Below, in pieces: positions 15,868-24,801 of a stretch of 64,000 nucleotides of DNA. How positions within the stretch are numbered: the first letter of the stretch is position 1; the number at the start of each line of letters is the position of its first letter. The translations under genes were made by a program, and so were the position numbers. The notes beneath the pieces were generated by a model that saw nothing but the letters and a program-made list of their open reading frames with translations, did no database searches and was not told the origin of the DNA. Source of the stretch: Gammaproteobacteria bacterium (GTDB lineage Bacteria > Pseudomonadota > Gammaproteobacteria > SZUA-229); NCBI GenBank assembly GCA_029882355.1, contig JAOUKV010000003.1, positions 1 through 64,000 on the forward strand. Direction: 5' to 3'.

Positions 15868-16514
15868 AAAACAATTCAGCAACACCACAACCATCAATAC
15901 TGTCATTCGTTAATGACTGGGCAAACCTGTGCTCACTGGCGGGACTTTTTTCTGCTGTGCTGGCAATCTACTTCGCCATTTTGGGTATTTTTCCTGCTGC
16001 CATGATCGGACTTGTCTGGGCTGTTTTCTTTGACTGGAGCGATGGCAACATCGCCCGGCGCATGAAAGGCAGAACAGACGAACAACGTTCGTTCGGTGGT
16101 CAGATGGACTCGTTGATTGATATTGTCAGCTTTGGCATTTGCCCTGCTGTAGTTTTACTGAGCTACGGTGATTTTAGTCCCTGGTTTATTCCAGGCGCTT
16201 TTATTATTGCTGCAGCAGGTGTACTTCGATTGAGCTACTTTAATGTTTACGGCTTAGCAGGAAAAACCAGCTTTCAGGGCCTGGCCATTGATAACAACGG
16301 TATTTTCCTGGTTCTGATTTTTGTTATTAATAGTTTTGTCAGCACATCTAATTTCACACTATTACTCTATGTCACAATAGTGTCATTGGCCGTCTTAAAC
16401 GTGGCTCCAATTAGAACACCAAAACTGAGTAGTGGACGCTGGTATTACGCCATTGCTCTATATACTTTCGTCATGACTTTATTTTTTGGCTGGCAGCTAA
16501 CACAGATCTTATAA
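15858..16514 (+). CDS. CDP-alcohol phosphatidyltransferase, PssA-like
   Basis: 218-aa integral membrane enzyme with about six helices. The CDP-alcohol transferase motif is present (D-W-S-D-G-N-I-A-R then G-G-Q-M-D-S-L-I-D), but the spacing between A-R and the G is 12 residues rather than the canonical 8. S-F-G and R-L-S-Y-F-N-V resemble phosphatidylserine synthases. It joins a CDP-linked unit to an alcohol to make a phospholipid or phospholipid-like product. Its overlap with the cytidylyltransferase suggests that gene supplies the CDP-headgroup. The actual substrate is not readable from sequence. Confidence 0.82.
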   Translation: MSLENNSATPQPSILSFVNDWANLCSLAGLFSAVLAIYFAILGIFPAAMIGLVWAVFFDWSDGNIARRMKGRTDEQRSFGGQMDSLIDIVSFGICPAVVLLSYGDFSPWFIPGAFIIAAAGVLRLSYFNVYGLAGKTSFQGLAIDNNGIFLVLIFVINSFVSTSNFTLLLYVTIVSLAVLNVAPIRTPKLSSGRWYYAIALYTFVMTLFFGWQLTQIL

Positions 16515-16561
16515 GCACAGAGCCAGGCTCTACAATTCATATATGAAAAAGATCAATGGGA

Positions 16562-18076
16562 TCATGGTCTTCCATGCCATAACCCTGGCGACAAATCATC
16601 CTTCAGCTCGATTAACAACTGACGAGCGATGTTGGTCAGACTCCAGTAGGGCGTGGCGTAGCCATGTTCCGTCTGGTATTTCGTATCGGCGATGGTGATA
16701 GCTGCGCGCAGTTCAGGGTGGACTTTCTTAATGAGAGAACGAACGCGTAGAGCAGTGTCAACGCTCATGCCCGCCGGAATTGTCGGGGTTAAACCCACTA
16801 CTGATTTTAGCTTCGACCAGAGTTTAATTGCGCCACCCGGCAGGGCCGCGAGTGGCGCGTAACTCAGGCGGTCGCCGCGTTCACCAGCCTCCAGCAATAC
16901 ATCCAGTGTGACGTTATCGAGCCGTTCGCTACGTAATGTCTCAAGGTTGCGCCATTCTGCCACTGGCGCTAACCGCGGATCGTACTCGATATCGGAAGGC
17001 AGGATTGTAGTGAAGTGTTGCATGCCGACGTCACCCAACCAGCGGATCAATCCGGGTGATTCAAGTTTGGATTTTCTGGCCCATAGATCGATGCCGGTGG
17101 AGCGGTAGGCATGGTACGCCACCTCGGAACAAAACATTTCTGAAGCATCATTCCAGTTCATACTGAAGTCGTAGGCAATGCGACCTTGCTTGATGTGATC
17201 GAGCATGTAACTTGCCGCGTGATGTGGTGCCAGCGGATCCAGTTCCAGTACCCCGTTGCCGGGACGCAATCGCAACAGCAGTAGTCGATGGCGTTTTTCT
17301 TTTAGAAACTCTGTCACTGATTTAGACACGACACCATGCTCGATCAACGATTCGACGACGGTGACGGTGCCAGTGAGCTCGTCGACGTGCACGAGAGCAA
17401 CGTGCGAGAAGTTTGCCGGATAGGGATTGCCGCGCGCGATCATCGCCGAGGTAGGCGCGTCGCCACGAGTCAGGATGATGTCACCGCTGTGCACACGCAC
17501 GCCTTCAACAACAACCGAGGGTGTCGCCGATGGAACATCTTCGAGCAAGGTGAGCGCCGGTAAGTCTGTACCTTTATGCTGCACCAGTGCTTCCTCGATA
17601 GCAGCCCGTCCGCCATAGACCACTCGATAAATCGCATCGTGTACATCGGCATTAGCAGTAGGCCAGTGTACGGCAGCACTCAGCACCGTTAAGCGGGCAT
17701 CAGTAAGAAACCCGTGCGCCTCAATCATCAATGATTCATGTGCGGCAGCCAGAGTGGCTATGTAAAACTGCGCCTCTTCCAGCCTCTTCAACTCTCCGAA
17801 TGGCACCCCATCCGTAGCCAGTCGTATCGCGTTCAGCAAACGCTTACCTTGCGCCAGTTGTATTACAAACTGCGTGCGCACCCGTGACAGCGGTTGCTGA
17901 CGAGCCTGCTCAAACGTTTGCTCAATTGTTTGAAAGAACGAATCACGCTGCCAGGAAAATAATCCCGCAGTATCCGCCGCAGACAGTGGCGAGATCAGGC
18001 AGCACATCACCAACACCAATGAACGACAGCGCGCAAAGCAGGAATTCAGCAATATCGTAAACACTGTTTTTATCAT
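16562..18076 (-). CDS. YiiX/YebB-like NlpC/P60-type cysteine hydrolase
   Basis: 504 aa with a signal peptide (about residues 1-34, P-L-S-A-A-D). The circularly permuted papain-like core lies in the middle: G-D-I-I-L-T-R-G, the catalytic histidine in F-S-H-V-A-L-V-H, and the catalytic cysteine in M-F-C-S-E-V-A-Y-H. The first ~180 residues are helical and may be a recognition domain. Family members act on peptidoglycan or lipid/acyl substrates, so the reaction is not certain. It is convergent with the CDP-alcohol transferase gene, 47 bp away. Confidence 0.85.
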   Translation of the reverse strand: MIKTVFTILLNSCFARCRSLVLVMCCLISPLSAADTAGLFSWQRDSFFQTIEQTFEQARQQPLSRVRTQFVIQLAQGKRLLNAIRLATDGVPFGELKRLEEAQFYIATLAAAHESLMIEAHGFLTDARLTVLSAAVHWPTANADVHDAIYRVVYGGRAAIEEALVQHKGTDLPALTLLEDVPSATPSVVVEGVRVHSGDIILTRGDAPTSAMIARGNPYPANFSHVALVHVDELTGTVTVVESLIEHGVVSKSVTEFLKEKRHRLLLLRLRPGNGVLELDPLAPHHAASYMLDHIKQGRIAYDFSMNWNDASEMFCSEVAYHAYRSTGIDLWARKSKLESPGLIRWLGDVGMQHFTTILPSDIEYDPRLAPVAEWRNLETLRSERLDNVTLDVLLEAGERGDRLSYAPLAALPGGAIKLWSKLKSVVGLTPTIPAGMSVDTALRVRSLIKKVHPELRAAITIADTKYQTEHGYATPYWSLTNIARQLLIELKDDLSPGLWHGRP

Positions 18077-18199
18077 ACGGCATCAATTCCATTTCTAAGT
18101 TTGAACAATAGTAACGCAGATTCCATTCCCTGGGAAAGGACAAGACAGCACAGCCAATTTCAGTTATCTTTCACCTCCCAATAACAAAATATACACAAC

Positions 18200-19069
18200 G
18201 TGAAAACCAATACCCGAATCGATGCTATGGTGCCATGGAGCCCCGATTTCGACAGTGGCAAGACACTGTTCGAACCTCTGCGCCCACTGCTCACCCCGTT
18301 CCGTAACTTTGCCGACTGGCCGGGTCTTGAGACTTATCAGCAACTACTCGATAGTGTAGCCTCACCACTACGTACTCAACACGGAGCCAGATTGAAGATC
18401 GTCGCGCAAGAAGGCAGACCTAACCACTTCGAGCAGCATTACGCACCACGAATTTATCTTCACGGAGAGATCCAGACTCGCACAAAAAACTGGCACGACT
18501 TCTTTCAACTTCTGACCTGGTTCATCTTTCCCAAAACCAAGGCCGTGATCAACTCCATCCACATACCCAAAGCAAAACAACGACTCGAAAACGGCGATGC
18601 TGGACGGCGCAGCCCGGTAGAGAACATGCTATCGCTTTTTGACGAAGGCGGTGCAGTAATCACCAGCTGCGAGCCAGCACTACTGCAACTAATCAGGGAC
18701 TTTAAATGGAAGCATCTGTTCTGGCAGCGTCGCGATGAGCTGGCCGGTAAATTCGAGTGCACGACCTTCGGCCATGCGATGTACGAAAAGGCACTCGCCC
18801 CATACATCGGCATGACCGCCAATGCGATTCTGTTGATCGTGGATGAAAGCCACTTTGCCAAACCCATGAATGAGCGACTCGCTTATATTGATGAGCAGCT
18901 AGCGGCAATTTTTACTACCGGAGATCAGTACAACCAACCGCACGACCTTAATCCATTTCCGATACTCGGTATGCCGGGCTGGCATGAAGATAATGGTGTT
19001 GAGGCTTATTACGACAACAGCAATTATTTTCGATCAGGCAGACGTTCACGAAGCTGTAAGATTACTTAA
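18200..19069 (+). CDS. DUF3025 domain protein
   Basis: 289 aa, soluble. It matches the DUF3025 pattern: W-H-D-F-F-Q-L-L-T-W-F-I-F-P-K-T-K near residue 98, then D-E-G-G-A, F-G-H-A-M-Y-E, and a C-terminal P-x-P-I-L-G-M-P-G-W. Function unknown. A GTG at 18200 opens the frame without a clear ribosome-binding site; an ATG at 18227 is an alternative. Confidence 0.82.
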   Translation: MKTNTRIDAMVPWSPDFDSGKTLFEPLRPLLTPFRNFADWPGLETYQQLLDSVASPLRTQHGARLKIVAQEGRPNHFEQHYAPRIYLHGEIQTRTKNWHDFFQLLTWFIFPKTKAVINSIHIPKAKQRLENGDAGRRSPVENMLSLFDEGGAVITSCEPALLQLIRDFKWKHLFWQRRDELAGKFECTTFGHAMYEKALAPYIGMTANAILLIVDESHFAKPMNERLAYIDEQLAAIFTTGDQYNQPHDLNPFPILGMPGWHEDNGVEAYYDNSNYFRSGRRSRSCKIT

Positions 19070-19173
19070 TAGTCTCGACTTAGCGCCGAGCTCTCACAAC
19101 ACTTGCGATATAGATTACTAAGTGGAGTACGATATCTTTTTCACTTTCTCAGTATAAATTGAGACTAGAAAGC

Positions 19174-19392
19174 ATGACAGAATACATCTATCAATCTACC
19201 TTGACCTGCCCGCATTGTGGACACAAGAAAACTGAAACTATGCCTGATGATGCATGCCAATGGTTTTATGAATGTGAAAGCTGCAAAACACTGTTAAAAC
19301 CTCTCAAAGGGGACTGCTGTGTTTTCTGTTCCTACGGTACTGTGCCCTGCCCACCTGTCCAGCAGAAAAATTATTCTTGCTGTGACGATTAA
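19174..19392 (+). CDS. Small cysteine-rich G-D-C-C-V-F-C-S-Y-G protein
   Basis: 72 aa starting M-T-E-Y-I-Y-Q-S-T-L-T-C-P-H-C-G-H. It has two zinc-ribbon-like C-x-x-C pairs (C-P-H-C, C-E-S-C) and the diagnostic G-D-C-C-V-F-C-S-Y-G-x-x-x-C-P-P segment found in a small family often seen near heavy-metal resistance genes. It ends C-C-D-D. The ATG at 19174 is chosen over an upstream TTG because it gives the usual family N-terminus. Metal binding is likely; no metal-resistance genes are adjacent here. Confidence 0.8.
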   Translation: MTEYIYQSTLTCPHCGHKKTETMPDDACQWFYECESCKTLLKPLKGDCCVFCSYGTVPCPPVQQKNYSCCDD

Positions 19393-19401
19393 TTCACAAT
19401 A

Positions 19402-20181
19402 TTATTTTTGTGGTTGCGGCCTTATAAAAGTCCATTGTTTATCATCAGAGTCGGCTTTGGAATATTTATAACCACCTTCTTTGAATTTTTTCATATCTTC
19501 AGGGTTTTCTATCCTGTTTCGTAATATGTAATCGGTCATCATGCCACGCGCACGTTTAGCGTAGATAGCGACGATTCTTGTTTTGCCGTCTTTGGTTTCT
19601 TTGAAATTGATATTGAGCAATCGGCCTTTTAATAATTTCGGCTTAACCGATTTAAAATATTCGTTGGAAGCCAGATTCACCAATACTGGCTCTTGTTGCT
19701 TGACCAGTTCTTTATTTAGGCTATCAGTAATGCGCTCATCCCAGAATTGATATAAATTATCGCCACGTGGATTTTTTAATTTTGTTTTCATTTCCAGACG
19801 ATACGGTTGAATCAAATCCAGAGGTCGCAAGCAGCCGTACAAGCCAGAAAGCATGCGCAGATGTTTTTGCGCGTACGCCAGATCATCGGCGCTGAAGTTT
19901 TCAATATTGATACCGCTATAGACGTCCCCCTTAAAGGCAAAGATGGCCTGTTTGGCATTGCTGATGGTAAAAGGTGTTTTGAAATCTTTAACACGACCGA
20001 CATTCAGCTTTGCGATATTCTCGCTGATGTCCATCAGCGCCTGCAGCTCCTCGGTTTTGATTTTGCGCAATTCCTTAATCAATAATTGCGAATCTTCTAG
20101 CGCATCCGGCGTTGTGTGTTTCTTTGTTTTTGCCGGTTCTGAAAAATCCTGGCCTTTTGAAGGCGAAAGGGTAATGATCAT
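19402..20181 (-). CDS. yaaA: YaaA family peroxide-stress protein
   Basis: 259 aa, full length. It begins M-I-I-T-L-S-P-S-K-G and contains F-K-G-D-V-Y-x-G and L-S-G-L-Y-G-x-L-x-P, hallmarks of DUF328/YaaA. E. coli YaaA limits free iron and DNA damage under H2O2. 18 bp downstream of folK, so it is probably transcribed with folB-folK. Confidence 0.95.
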   Translation of the reverse strand: MIITLSPSKGQDFSEPAKTKKHTTPDALEDSQLLIKELRKIKTEELQALMDISENIAKLNVGRVKDFKTPFTISNAKQAIFAFKGDVYSGINIENFSADDLAYAQKHLRMLSGLYGCLRPLDLIQPYRLEMKTKLKNPRGDNLYQFWDERITDSLNKELVKQQEPVLVNLASNEYFKSVKPKLLKGRLLNINFKETKDGKTRIVAIYAKRARGMMTDYILRNRIENPEDMKKFKEGGYKYSKADSDDKQWTFIRPQPQK

Positions 20182-20199
20182 ACTTATAGTATCTCTATC

Positions 20200-20691
20200 T
20201 TATTCAAACTCAAATTCAATGGGCTGAAGGTTTTCTTTGGTCTTGTCGAAAGCCTGCCATAATTCAGCATAACTTTTCCCTACCTCGGGATGCACTAAAT
20301 CTGGCGCGACCTCAGCCAATGGCCAGAGCACAAAAGCATTATGCAGAATTTCTTCACGCGGCAGCTTGAGGGAATCTTCTTTCAGGACAAGATCATCATA
20401 GAGCAATAGATCAAGATCCAGCGTTCGTGAGGAAAATTTTGGACCGGTACGCTCGCGGCCATTAGCATCTTCGATATCGCGCAACCCTTGATTAGCACTG
20501 TGCACGTCTTCATCGACATCACAGGCGATCACCATATTATAGAAAGCATCACCATTAAAGCCGACAGCCTCACTTTCGTAGACGGCAGAGAGCTTCAGTT
20601 CGCCAAATCGCTCGCGTAGCGCTTTGATGCCTTCGCGAGTATTGAGCTCACGCTCTATATTGCTGCCCAGGCTGATATAGATTCTAGCCAT
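20200..20691 (-). CDS. folK: 2-amino-4-hydroxy-6-hydroxymethyldihydropteridine pyrophosphokinase
   Basis: 163 aa. Folate pathway step transferring pyrophosphate from ATP to hydroxymethyldihydropterin. It has the N-terminal Y-I-S-L-G-S-N and the signature R-T-L-D-L-D-L-L-L-Y. The ATG at 20691 is chosen: it follows folB's stop by 1 nt, GAGG lies just upstream, and the longer frame is not conserved. It forms an operon with folB and possibly yaaA. Confidence 0.95.
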   Translation of the reverse strand: MARIYISLGSNIERELNTREGIKALRERFGELKLSAVYESEAVGFNGDAFYNMVIACDVDEDVHSANQGLRDIEDANGRERTGPKFSSRTLDLDLLLYDDLVLKEDSLKLPREEILHNAFVLWPLAEVAPDLVHPEVGKSYAELWQAFDKTKENLQPIEFEFE

Positions 20692-20692
20692 A

Positions 20693-21055
20693 TCAGCCTC
20701 GATCTCCACGTTCAATAATGACACCTACCGCCCTTGAACCTGATACAGCGCCCGGTTTACCGAGCTTCAGCCTCATCCAGGGCACGTTGAATTCGTTCAG
20801 CACGATCTCTGCAATACGCTCAGCCATGGTTTCCACCAGCTGGAACTCGCTTTCTTCAACAAACTGGATCAGGCGTTTTGCCACTGCCTTATAGTTAATG
20901 GCGTCATCAATGCTCTCGGTAGCCGCTGCTTTCCTGTTATCAGAGGCCATTTCCAGATCAATGCTGACAATCTGCCTGATTTCGCGCTCCCAATCATAGA
21001 TACCTATGATGGTTTCGATGCGTAGGTCTTCGATAAATACTGTATCTGCTACCAT
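20693..21055 (-). CDS. folB: Dihydroneopterin aldolase
   Basis: 120 aa starting M-V-A-D-T-V-F-I-E-D-L; a GTG two codons earlier is a less likely start. Catalyses dihydroneopterin to hydroxymethyldihydropterin. Typical features are I-G-I-Y-D-W-E-R, the catalytic-lysine region N-Y-K-A-V-A-K-R and the C-terminal K-P-G-A-V motif. Tightly linked to folK, the next enzyme in the pathway. Confidence 0.95.
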   Translation of the reverse strand: MVADTVFIEDLRIETIIGIYDWEREIRQIVSIDLEMASDNRKAAATESIDDAINYKAVAKRLIQFVEESEFQLVETMAERIAEIVLNEFNVPWMRLKLGKPGAVSGSRAVGVIIERGDRG

Positions 21056-21226
21056 AATCACTAAAATTCGCTAATTAATTAAGGCGCAACTATACCACTA
21101 CAGACATGCCAGCTAAATGCCGTTGATTGTGGCTTGTCATATCCTGCTTTCTCCGATAGAATTGCCGGCTGTTTTAGTCGCCTGCCGTTTGCAGCGACAT
21201 TTAATACCTTATTTGGAGTTATAGAG

Positions 21227-21463
21227 ATGTCTAAAGTATGCCAAGTCACCGGTAAACGTCCCATGTCCGGCAACAATGTGTCGCATGCTCACAACAGAAC
21301 AAGACGCCGTTTCCTGCCTAATTTGCAGATCCATCGTTTCTGGGTAGAAAGTGAAAAACGTTTCGTTAAGCTTCGCCTTGCAGTTAGTGCTATGCGTCTT
21401 ATCGACAAAAAAGGCATCGACGTTGTGCTCGCAGAAATGCGTGCTCGCGGCGAAAAAGTTTAA
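21227..21463 (+). CDS. rpmB: 50S ribosomal protein L28
   Basis: 78 aa starting [12 protein letters not shown] and ending A-R-G-E-K-V. It closely follows gammaproteobacterial L28 and has only one cysteine, so it is the zinc-free form. TTTGGAG lies 6-10 nt before the ATG. The longer open frame from 21134 has no support. Paired with rpmG, the standard arrangement. Confidence 0.97.
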   Translation: MSKVCQVTGKRPMSGNNVSHAHNRTRRRFLPNLQIHRFWVESEKRFVKLRLAVSAMRLIDKKGIDVVLAEMRARGEKV

Positions 21464-21485
21464 ACCACTTAATTAGGAGATTCTC

Positions 21486-21641
21486 ATGCGCGATAAAATT
21501 AAAATGGTTTCATCTGCTGAAACTGGTCACTTTTACACGACCACAAAGAACAAACGTACTATGCCTGAAAAACTGGAAATGAAGAAATTCGACCCAGTTG
21601 TTCGTAAGCACGTCATGTACAAAGAAGCTAAGATCAAATAA
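21486..21641 (+). CDS. rpmG: 50S ribosomal protein L33
   Basis: 51 aa starting [11 protein letters not shown] and ending K-E-A-K-I-K. TTAGGAGA precedes the ATG. The zinc-binding cysteines of the other L33 type are absent. Lies 22 bp after rpmB and is followed by a strong terminator. Confidence 0.97.
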   Translation: MRDKIKMVSSAETGHFYTTTKNKRTMPEKLEMKKFDPVVRKHVMYKEAKIK

Positions 21642-21666
21642 GTCTAACTTATCTTTTCAAGCTCGT

Positions 21667-21695
21667 AAAAAAACCCGGTTAACCCGGGTTTTTTT
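21667..21695. terminator. Bidirectional rho-independent terminator
   Basis: AAACCCGG-TTAAC-CCGGGTTT stem-loop with A-rich and T-rich flanks. It ends rpmB-rpmG on the plus strand and can end the DsrC-like gene on the minus strand. Confidence 0.9.
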
Positions 21696-21724
21696 CTGCC
21701 TGTTCAAAAGACCGACTTATTCAA

Positions 21725-22096
21725 TTAAGCAGTACTACCAAATGAGGGATCGACTGATCCTGCAGGCACTTTCAGGCCCGCCAGCCTGCACCCCTGAGCA
21801 ATCGGGCCTTTTTGCATTAATTGGTGCAAATATTTCATGCCGCCTTTCTTGTGGAAGTTTTCATCCAGTGCATCGGTCACCTGACGCAGTCTGGGGAAAT
21901 CTGTCTTGCTATAGTACTCCTGCAGACACCGTATTAGTTCCCAGTGGTCATCATCAAGCGTCAGACCATCTTGCTCAGCGATAGACTCTGCGTCGCTGGG
22001 CCTCCAGTCTTTTGGCGCATACGGAAAATGCCTGCCTGGAGCCATTTTGGCTGCAGCTGTCCCAGTTGATCCTGTCATCGTTGTAGCGGTCATCAT
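21725..22096 (-). CDS. DsrC/TusE-family protein lacking the C-terminal cysteine
   Basis: 123 aa. The DsrC/TusE fold is clear: D-W-R-P-S-D-A, D-H-W-E-L-I-R-C-L-Q-E-Y-Y, P-x-L-R-Q-V, K-Y-L-H-Q-L-M-Q-K-G-P-I-A-Q-G-C-R-L-A-G-L. The cysteine equivalent to CysB is kept (C103), but the otherwise conserved penultimate CysA position reads P-A-G-S-V-D (S114), followed by a nine-residue extension. It also has a 25-residue Ala/Thr-rich N-terminal extension. GGGGAG precedes the ATG. DsrC works by a CysA-CysB disulfide or trisulfide and TusE by CysA, so neither chemistry is possible here. A regulatory paralogue is more likely (inference). Confidence 0.88.
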   Translation of the reverse strand: MMTATTMTGSTGTAAAKMAPGRHFPYAPKDWRPSDAESIAEQDGLTLDDDHWELIRCLQEYYSKTDFPRLRQVTDALDENFHKKGGMKYLHQLMQKGPIAQGCRLAGLKVPAGSVDPSFGSTA

Positions 22097-22274
22097 TCAC
22101 ATCTCCCCATAAGAAATTAAAATCACAATACCAACGATAATGATTTTGAATTATCAATACAGCAACTAAACACAGGGGAATTATTGAATAATTCTGCGCC
22201 GAGATTCTGTGTAAAATGCGACCTCAATACATAATAAAAAACCAGCCCGCTTCGGAAACCAGAAAACGCCAACT

Positions 22275-23771
22275 ATGGCCGATATCCTACTCACCACGCT
22301 CAACGCCCGTTATATCCATACTGCCTTTGGTTTGCGTTATCTGTACGCCAATCTGGGCGATTTGCAGCCCCGTGCCAAAATAGAAGAATTCACAATTCAT
22401 CAGCGGCCGACAGATATCGCTGAGAATCTGTTACAAACGAATCCTGTCATTATTAGCTTTGGGGTTTATATCTGGAATGTGGAGGAAGTCAGCGAAACGG
22501 TTGCTCTCATTAAACAAATATCTCCCAATACCATCATCGTTCTAGGTGGCCCTGAAGTTAGCCACTACCCTGATCATCCCGTTTTTGTTGAGCTGGCCGA
22601 TTACGTTATTCAGGGTGCCGGTGAAATCAGTTTCAGAAAACTCTGTGAACAATTACTCTCAGGTGAGAAGCCCCCGGGGGAAATCATTGAAGGTAAAACT
22701 GTCGAGCTCGACCGGCTCGAACTACCCTACGCCTACTATACTGATGAAGATATTCGTAACCGGATGATTTATGTCGAAGCGTCACGAGGCTGTCCTTTTA
22801 AATGCGAGTTTTGCCTGTCTTCACTGGATAAAACTTCCAAACCATTTGAGCTTGGCAAGTTTCTTGAAGCCATGGATAAACTACACCAACGCGGCGCACG
22901 TAATTTCAAATTTATCGACCGGACATTCAACCTAAAAGTCAGCACCAGCGTCGCCATCATGGAATTTTTTCTTGAACGCATGAGCGATGATTTATATCTA
23001 CACTTTGAGGTAGTGCCCGACAACCTGCCCGATAAACTCAAAGATACTATCAAAAAATTCCCCAGGCATTCTTTGCAGTTTGAAATAGGCATCCAGACTT
23101 TTGACCCCGTATTACAGGATTTAATCAGCCGTAAACAGGATAATCAAAAATCCTGTGACAATTTACTGTGGTTAAGAGAAGAAACCCAGGCCTACATTCA
23201 TGCTGACCTGATATTTGGTTTACCCGGCGACACGCTGGAAAATTTCGCCAAAAGTTTTGATCAACTGGTTTCGCTAAAACCTCATGAAATCCAGCTCGGT
23301 ATACTCAAACGCTTACGCGGTGCACCAATCAATCGCCATACCGAAATTTACCAGCTACGTTACAATCCAAAAGCACCCTACAACATACTCAGCACACGCA
23401 ACATTGATTTCTACACCATGCAGGCGGTGAATCGATTCGCCCGCTACTGGGACATGATCGGCAACTCGGGTCGCTTCAAAAATACTTTACCGCTTATTCT
23501 CGGCCAATCGGCTTTCGACAATTTCTTTCAACTCAGCACCTTTATCTACCAGCGGGAAGGCAGCTCCTGGAAGATTTCACAGAAGCGATTATTTTCTCTG
23601 CTCTACAGCATACTAACGACTGAAATGAATTTGCCCACCCAAAAAATCTTCAATAGCTTGAGAATGGATTACGAGAATTCAAGTGAAAAAGGCAACTTCG
23701 AAAGCCTTATACAACAACAAAAAGAAGCAAAAACAGGTATCGCGAATAAGCGACAGGCCAATCGAATCTAA
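22275..23771 (+). CDS. B12-binding radical SAM protein with DUF4080
   Basis: 498 aa. An N-terminal cobalamin-binding-type domain (about 1-150; P-V-I-I-S-F-G-V-Y-I-W-N and G-G-P-E-V-S) is followed by a radical SAM core with the [4Fe-4S] motif C-P-F-K-C-E-F-C near residue 178 and a C-terminal DUF4080 region. Related proteins are B12-dependent methyltransferase-like radical SAM enzymes of unknown substrate. No peptide or natural-product genes are adjacent. Confidence 0.92.
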   Translation: MADILLTTLNARYIHTAFGLRYLYANLGDLQPRAKIEEFTIHQRPTDIAENLLQTNPVIISFGVYIWNVEEVSETVALIKQISPNTIIVLGGPEVSHYPDHPVFVELADYVIQGAGEISFRKLCEQLLSGEKPPGEIIEGKTVELDRLELPYAYYTDEDIRNRMIYVEASRGCPFKCEFCLSSLDKTSKPFELGKFLEAMDKLHQRGARNFKFIDRTFNLKVSTSVAIMEFFLERMSDDLYLHFEVVPDNLPDKLKDTIKKFPRHSLQFEIGIQTFDPVLQDLISRKQDNQKSCDNLLWLREETQAYIHADLIFGLPGDTLENFAKSFDQLVSLKPHEIQLGILKRLRGAPINRHTEIYQLRYNPKAPYNILSTRNIDFYTMQAVNRFARYWDMIGNSGRFKNTLPLILGQSAFDNFFQLSTFIYQREGSSWKISQKRLFSLLYSILTTEMNLPTQKIFNSLRMDYENSSEKGNFESLIQQQKEAKTGIANKRQANRI

Positions 23772-23865
23772 TTTAGCCATACACTGGCCGCGTTTTTGCT
23801 AATATACTTCATCTTTGATAAATTTTACTTGCCAGCCACATCTAATCGGGAATAGCAGCAATAAT

Positions 23866-24801
23866 ATGCCACTCATTACTGCCAATAATCTTGTTCGCTA
23901 TTATGGCGACCATCGTGCCGTTGACGACATCAGTTTCACGCTGAAAACAGGCGATATTCTCGGATTTCTCGGTCCTAACGGTGCAGGCAAATCAACCACC
24001 ATGAAAATGCTTAGCGGTAATCTCGCTCCCAATGAGGGTGAAATCAATATTAATGGTTTTGATTTATTAGATGATCCAAAACGAGCCAAAGCACTAATTG
24101 GTTATCTGCCAGAGCAGCCGCCACTCTATAAAGAAATGACTGTCGATGAATATCTTGCCTACTGCGCAAAACTACATCGCATTGATAAAAATCGAATTAT
24201 TGAAGCCCTAGAATTGGCTAAGACTCGTTGCGGCTTGGAGGAATCCGGTGATCGCTTGATTGGTAATCTATCCAAGGGCTATCAACAACGTGTTGGTATT
24301 GCACAGGCTATTATTCATTCACCTGAAATCATTATCCTTGACGAGCCAACGGTCGGTCTCGATCCAAATCAAATTCGTGAAATTCGAGAATTAATTATTG
24401 AATTAGGCAAGCATCATGGAATTATTTTATGCACACATATTTTGCCCGAGGTAGAAGCGGTATGTAATCGCGTACAGATCATTAATAAAGGAAAGTTAGT
24501 ATACGAAGCTGATATGGATGATTTGCTCGATAAACACTCGAATGGTTTTTACGAAATCACTCTACTGCGCCCACCCAGCATTAATCAGTTATACGAAATA
24601 GCAGACATAAACAATGTTGAATCTATAAACGACAACACTTTTCTTGTGCACACATCTAATGTTAACGCTGAAAATATTGCCAATGCGGCCGTTACCAACA
24701 ACTGGGGACTGGTTAAGCTAATCCCTCATGAACACACTCTGGAACAGATTTTTATCGATCTCACACTGGGTGACGATAAAAATAAGGAGGCGAAATCATG
24801 A
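23866..24801 (+). CDS. ABC transporter ATP-binding protein (GldA-like)
   Basis: 311 aa from the ATG at 23866 (M-P-L-I-T-A-N-N-L-V). Walker A G-P-N-G-A-G-K-S-T, signature L-S-K-G-Y-Q-Q-R, Walker B I-I-I-L-D-E-P and H-loop C-T-H-I-L are all intact. The C-terminal ~90 residues resemble GldA/CcmA-type extensions. First gene of a four-gene unit; overlaps the permease gene by 4 bp. Confidence 0.93.
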   Translation: MPLITANNLVRYYGDHRAVDDISFTLKTGDILGFLGPNGAGKSTTMKMLSGNLAPNEGEININGFDLLDDPKRAKALIGYLPEQPPLYKEMTVDEYLAYCAKLHRIDKNRIIEALELAKTRCGLEESGDRLIGNLSKGYQQRVGIAQAIIHSPEIIILDEPTVGLDPNQIREIRELIIELGKHHGIILCTHILPEVEAVCNRVQIINKGKLVYEADMDDLLDKHSNGFYEITLLRPPSINQLYEIADINNVESINDNTFLVHTSNVNAENIANAAVTNNWGLVKLIPHEHTLEQIFIDLTLGDDKNKEAKS

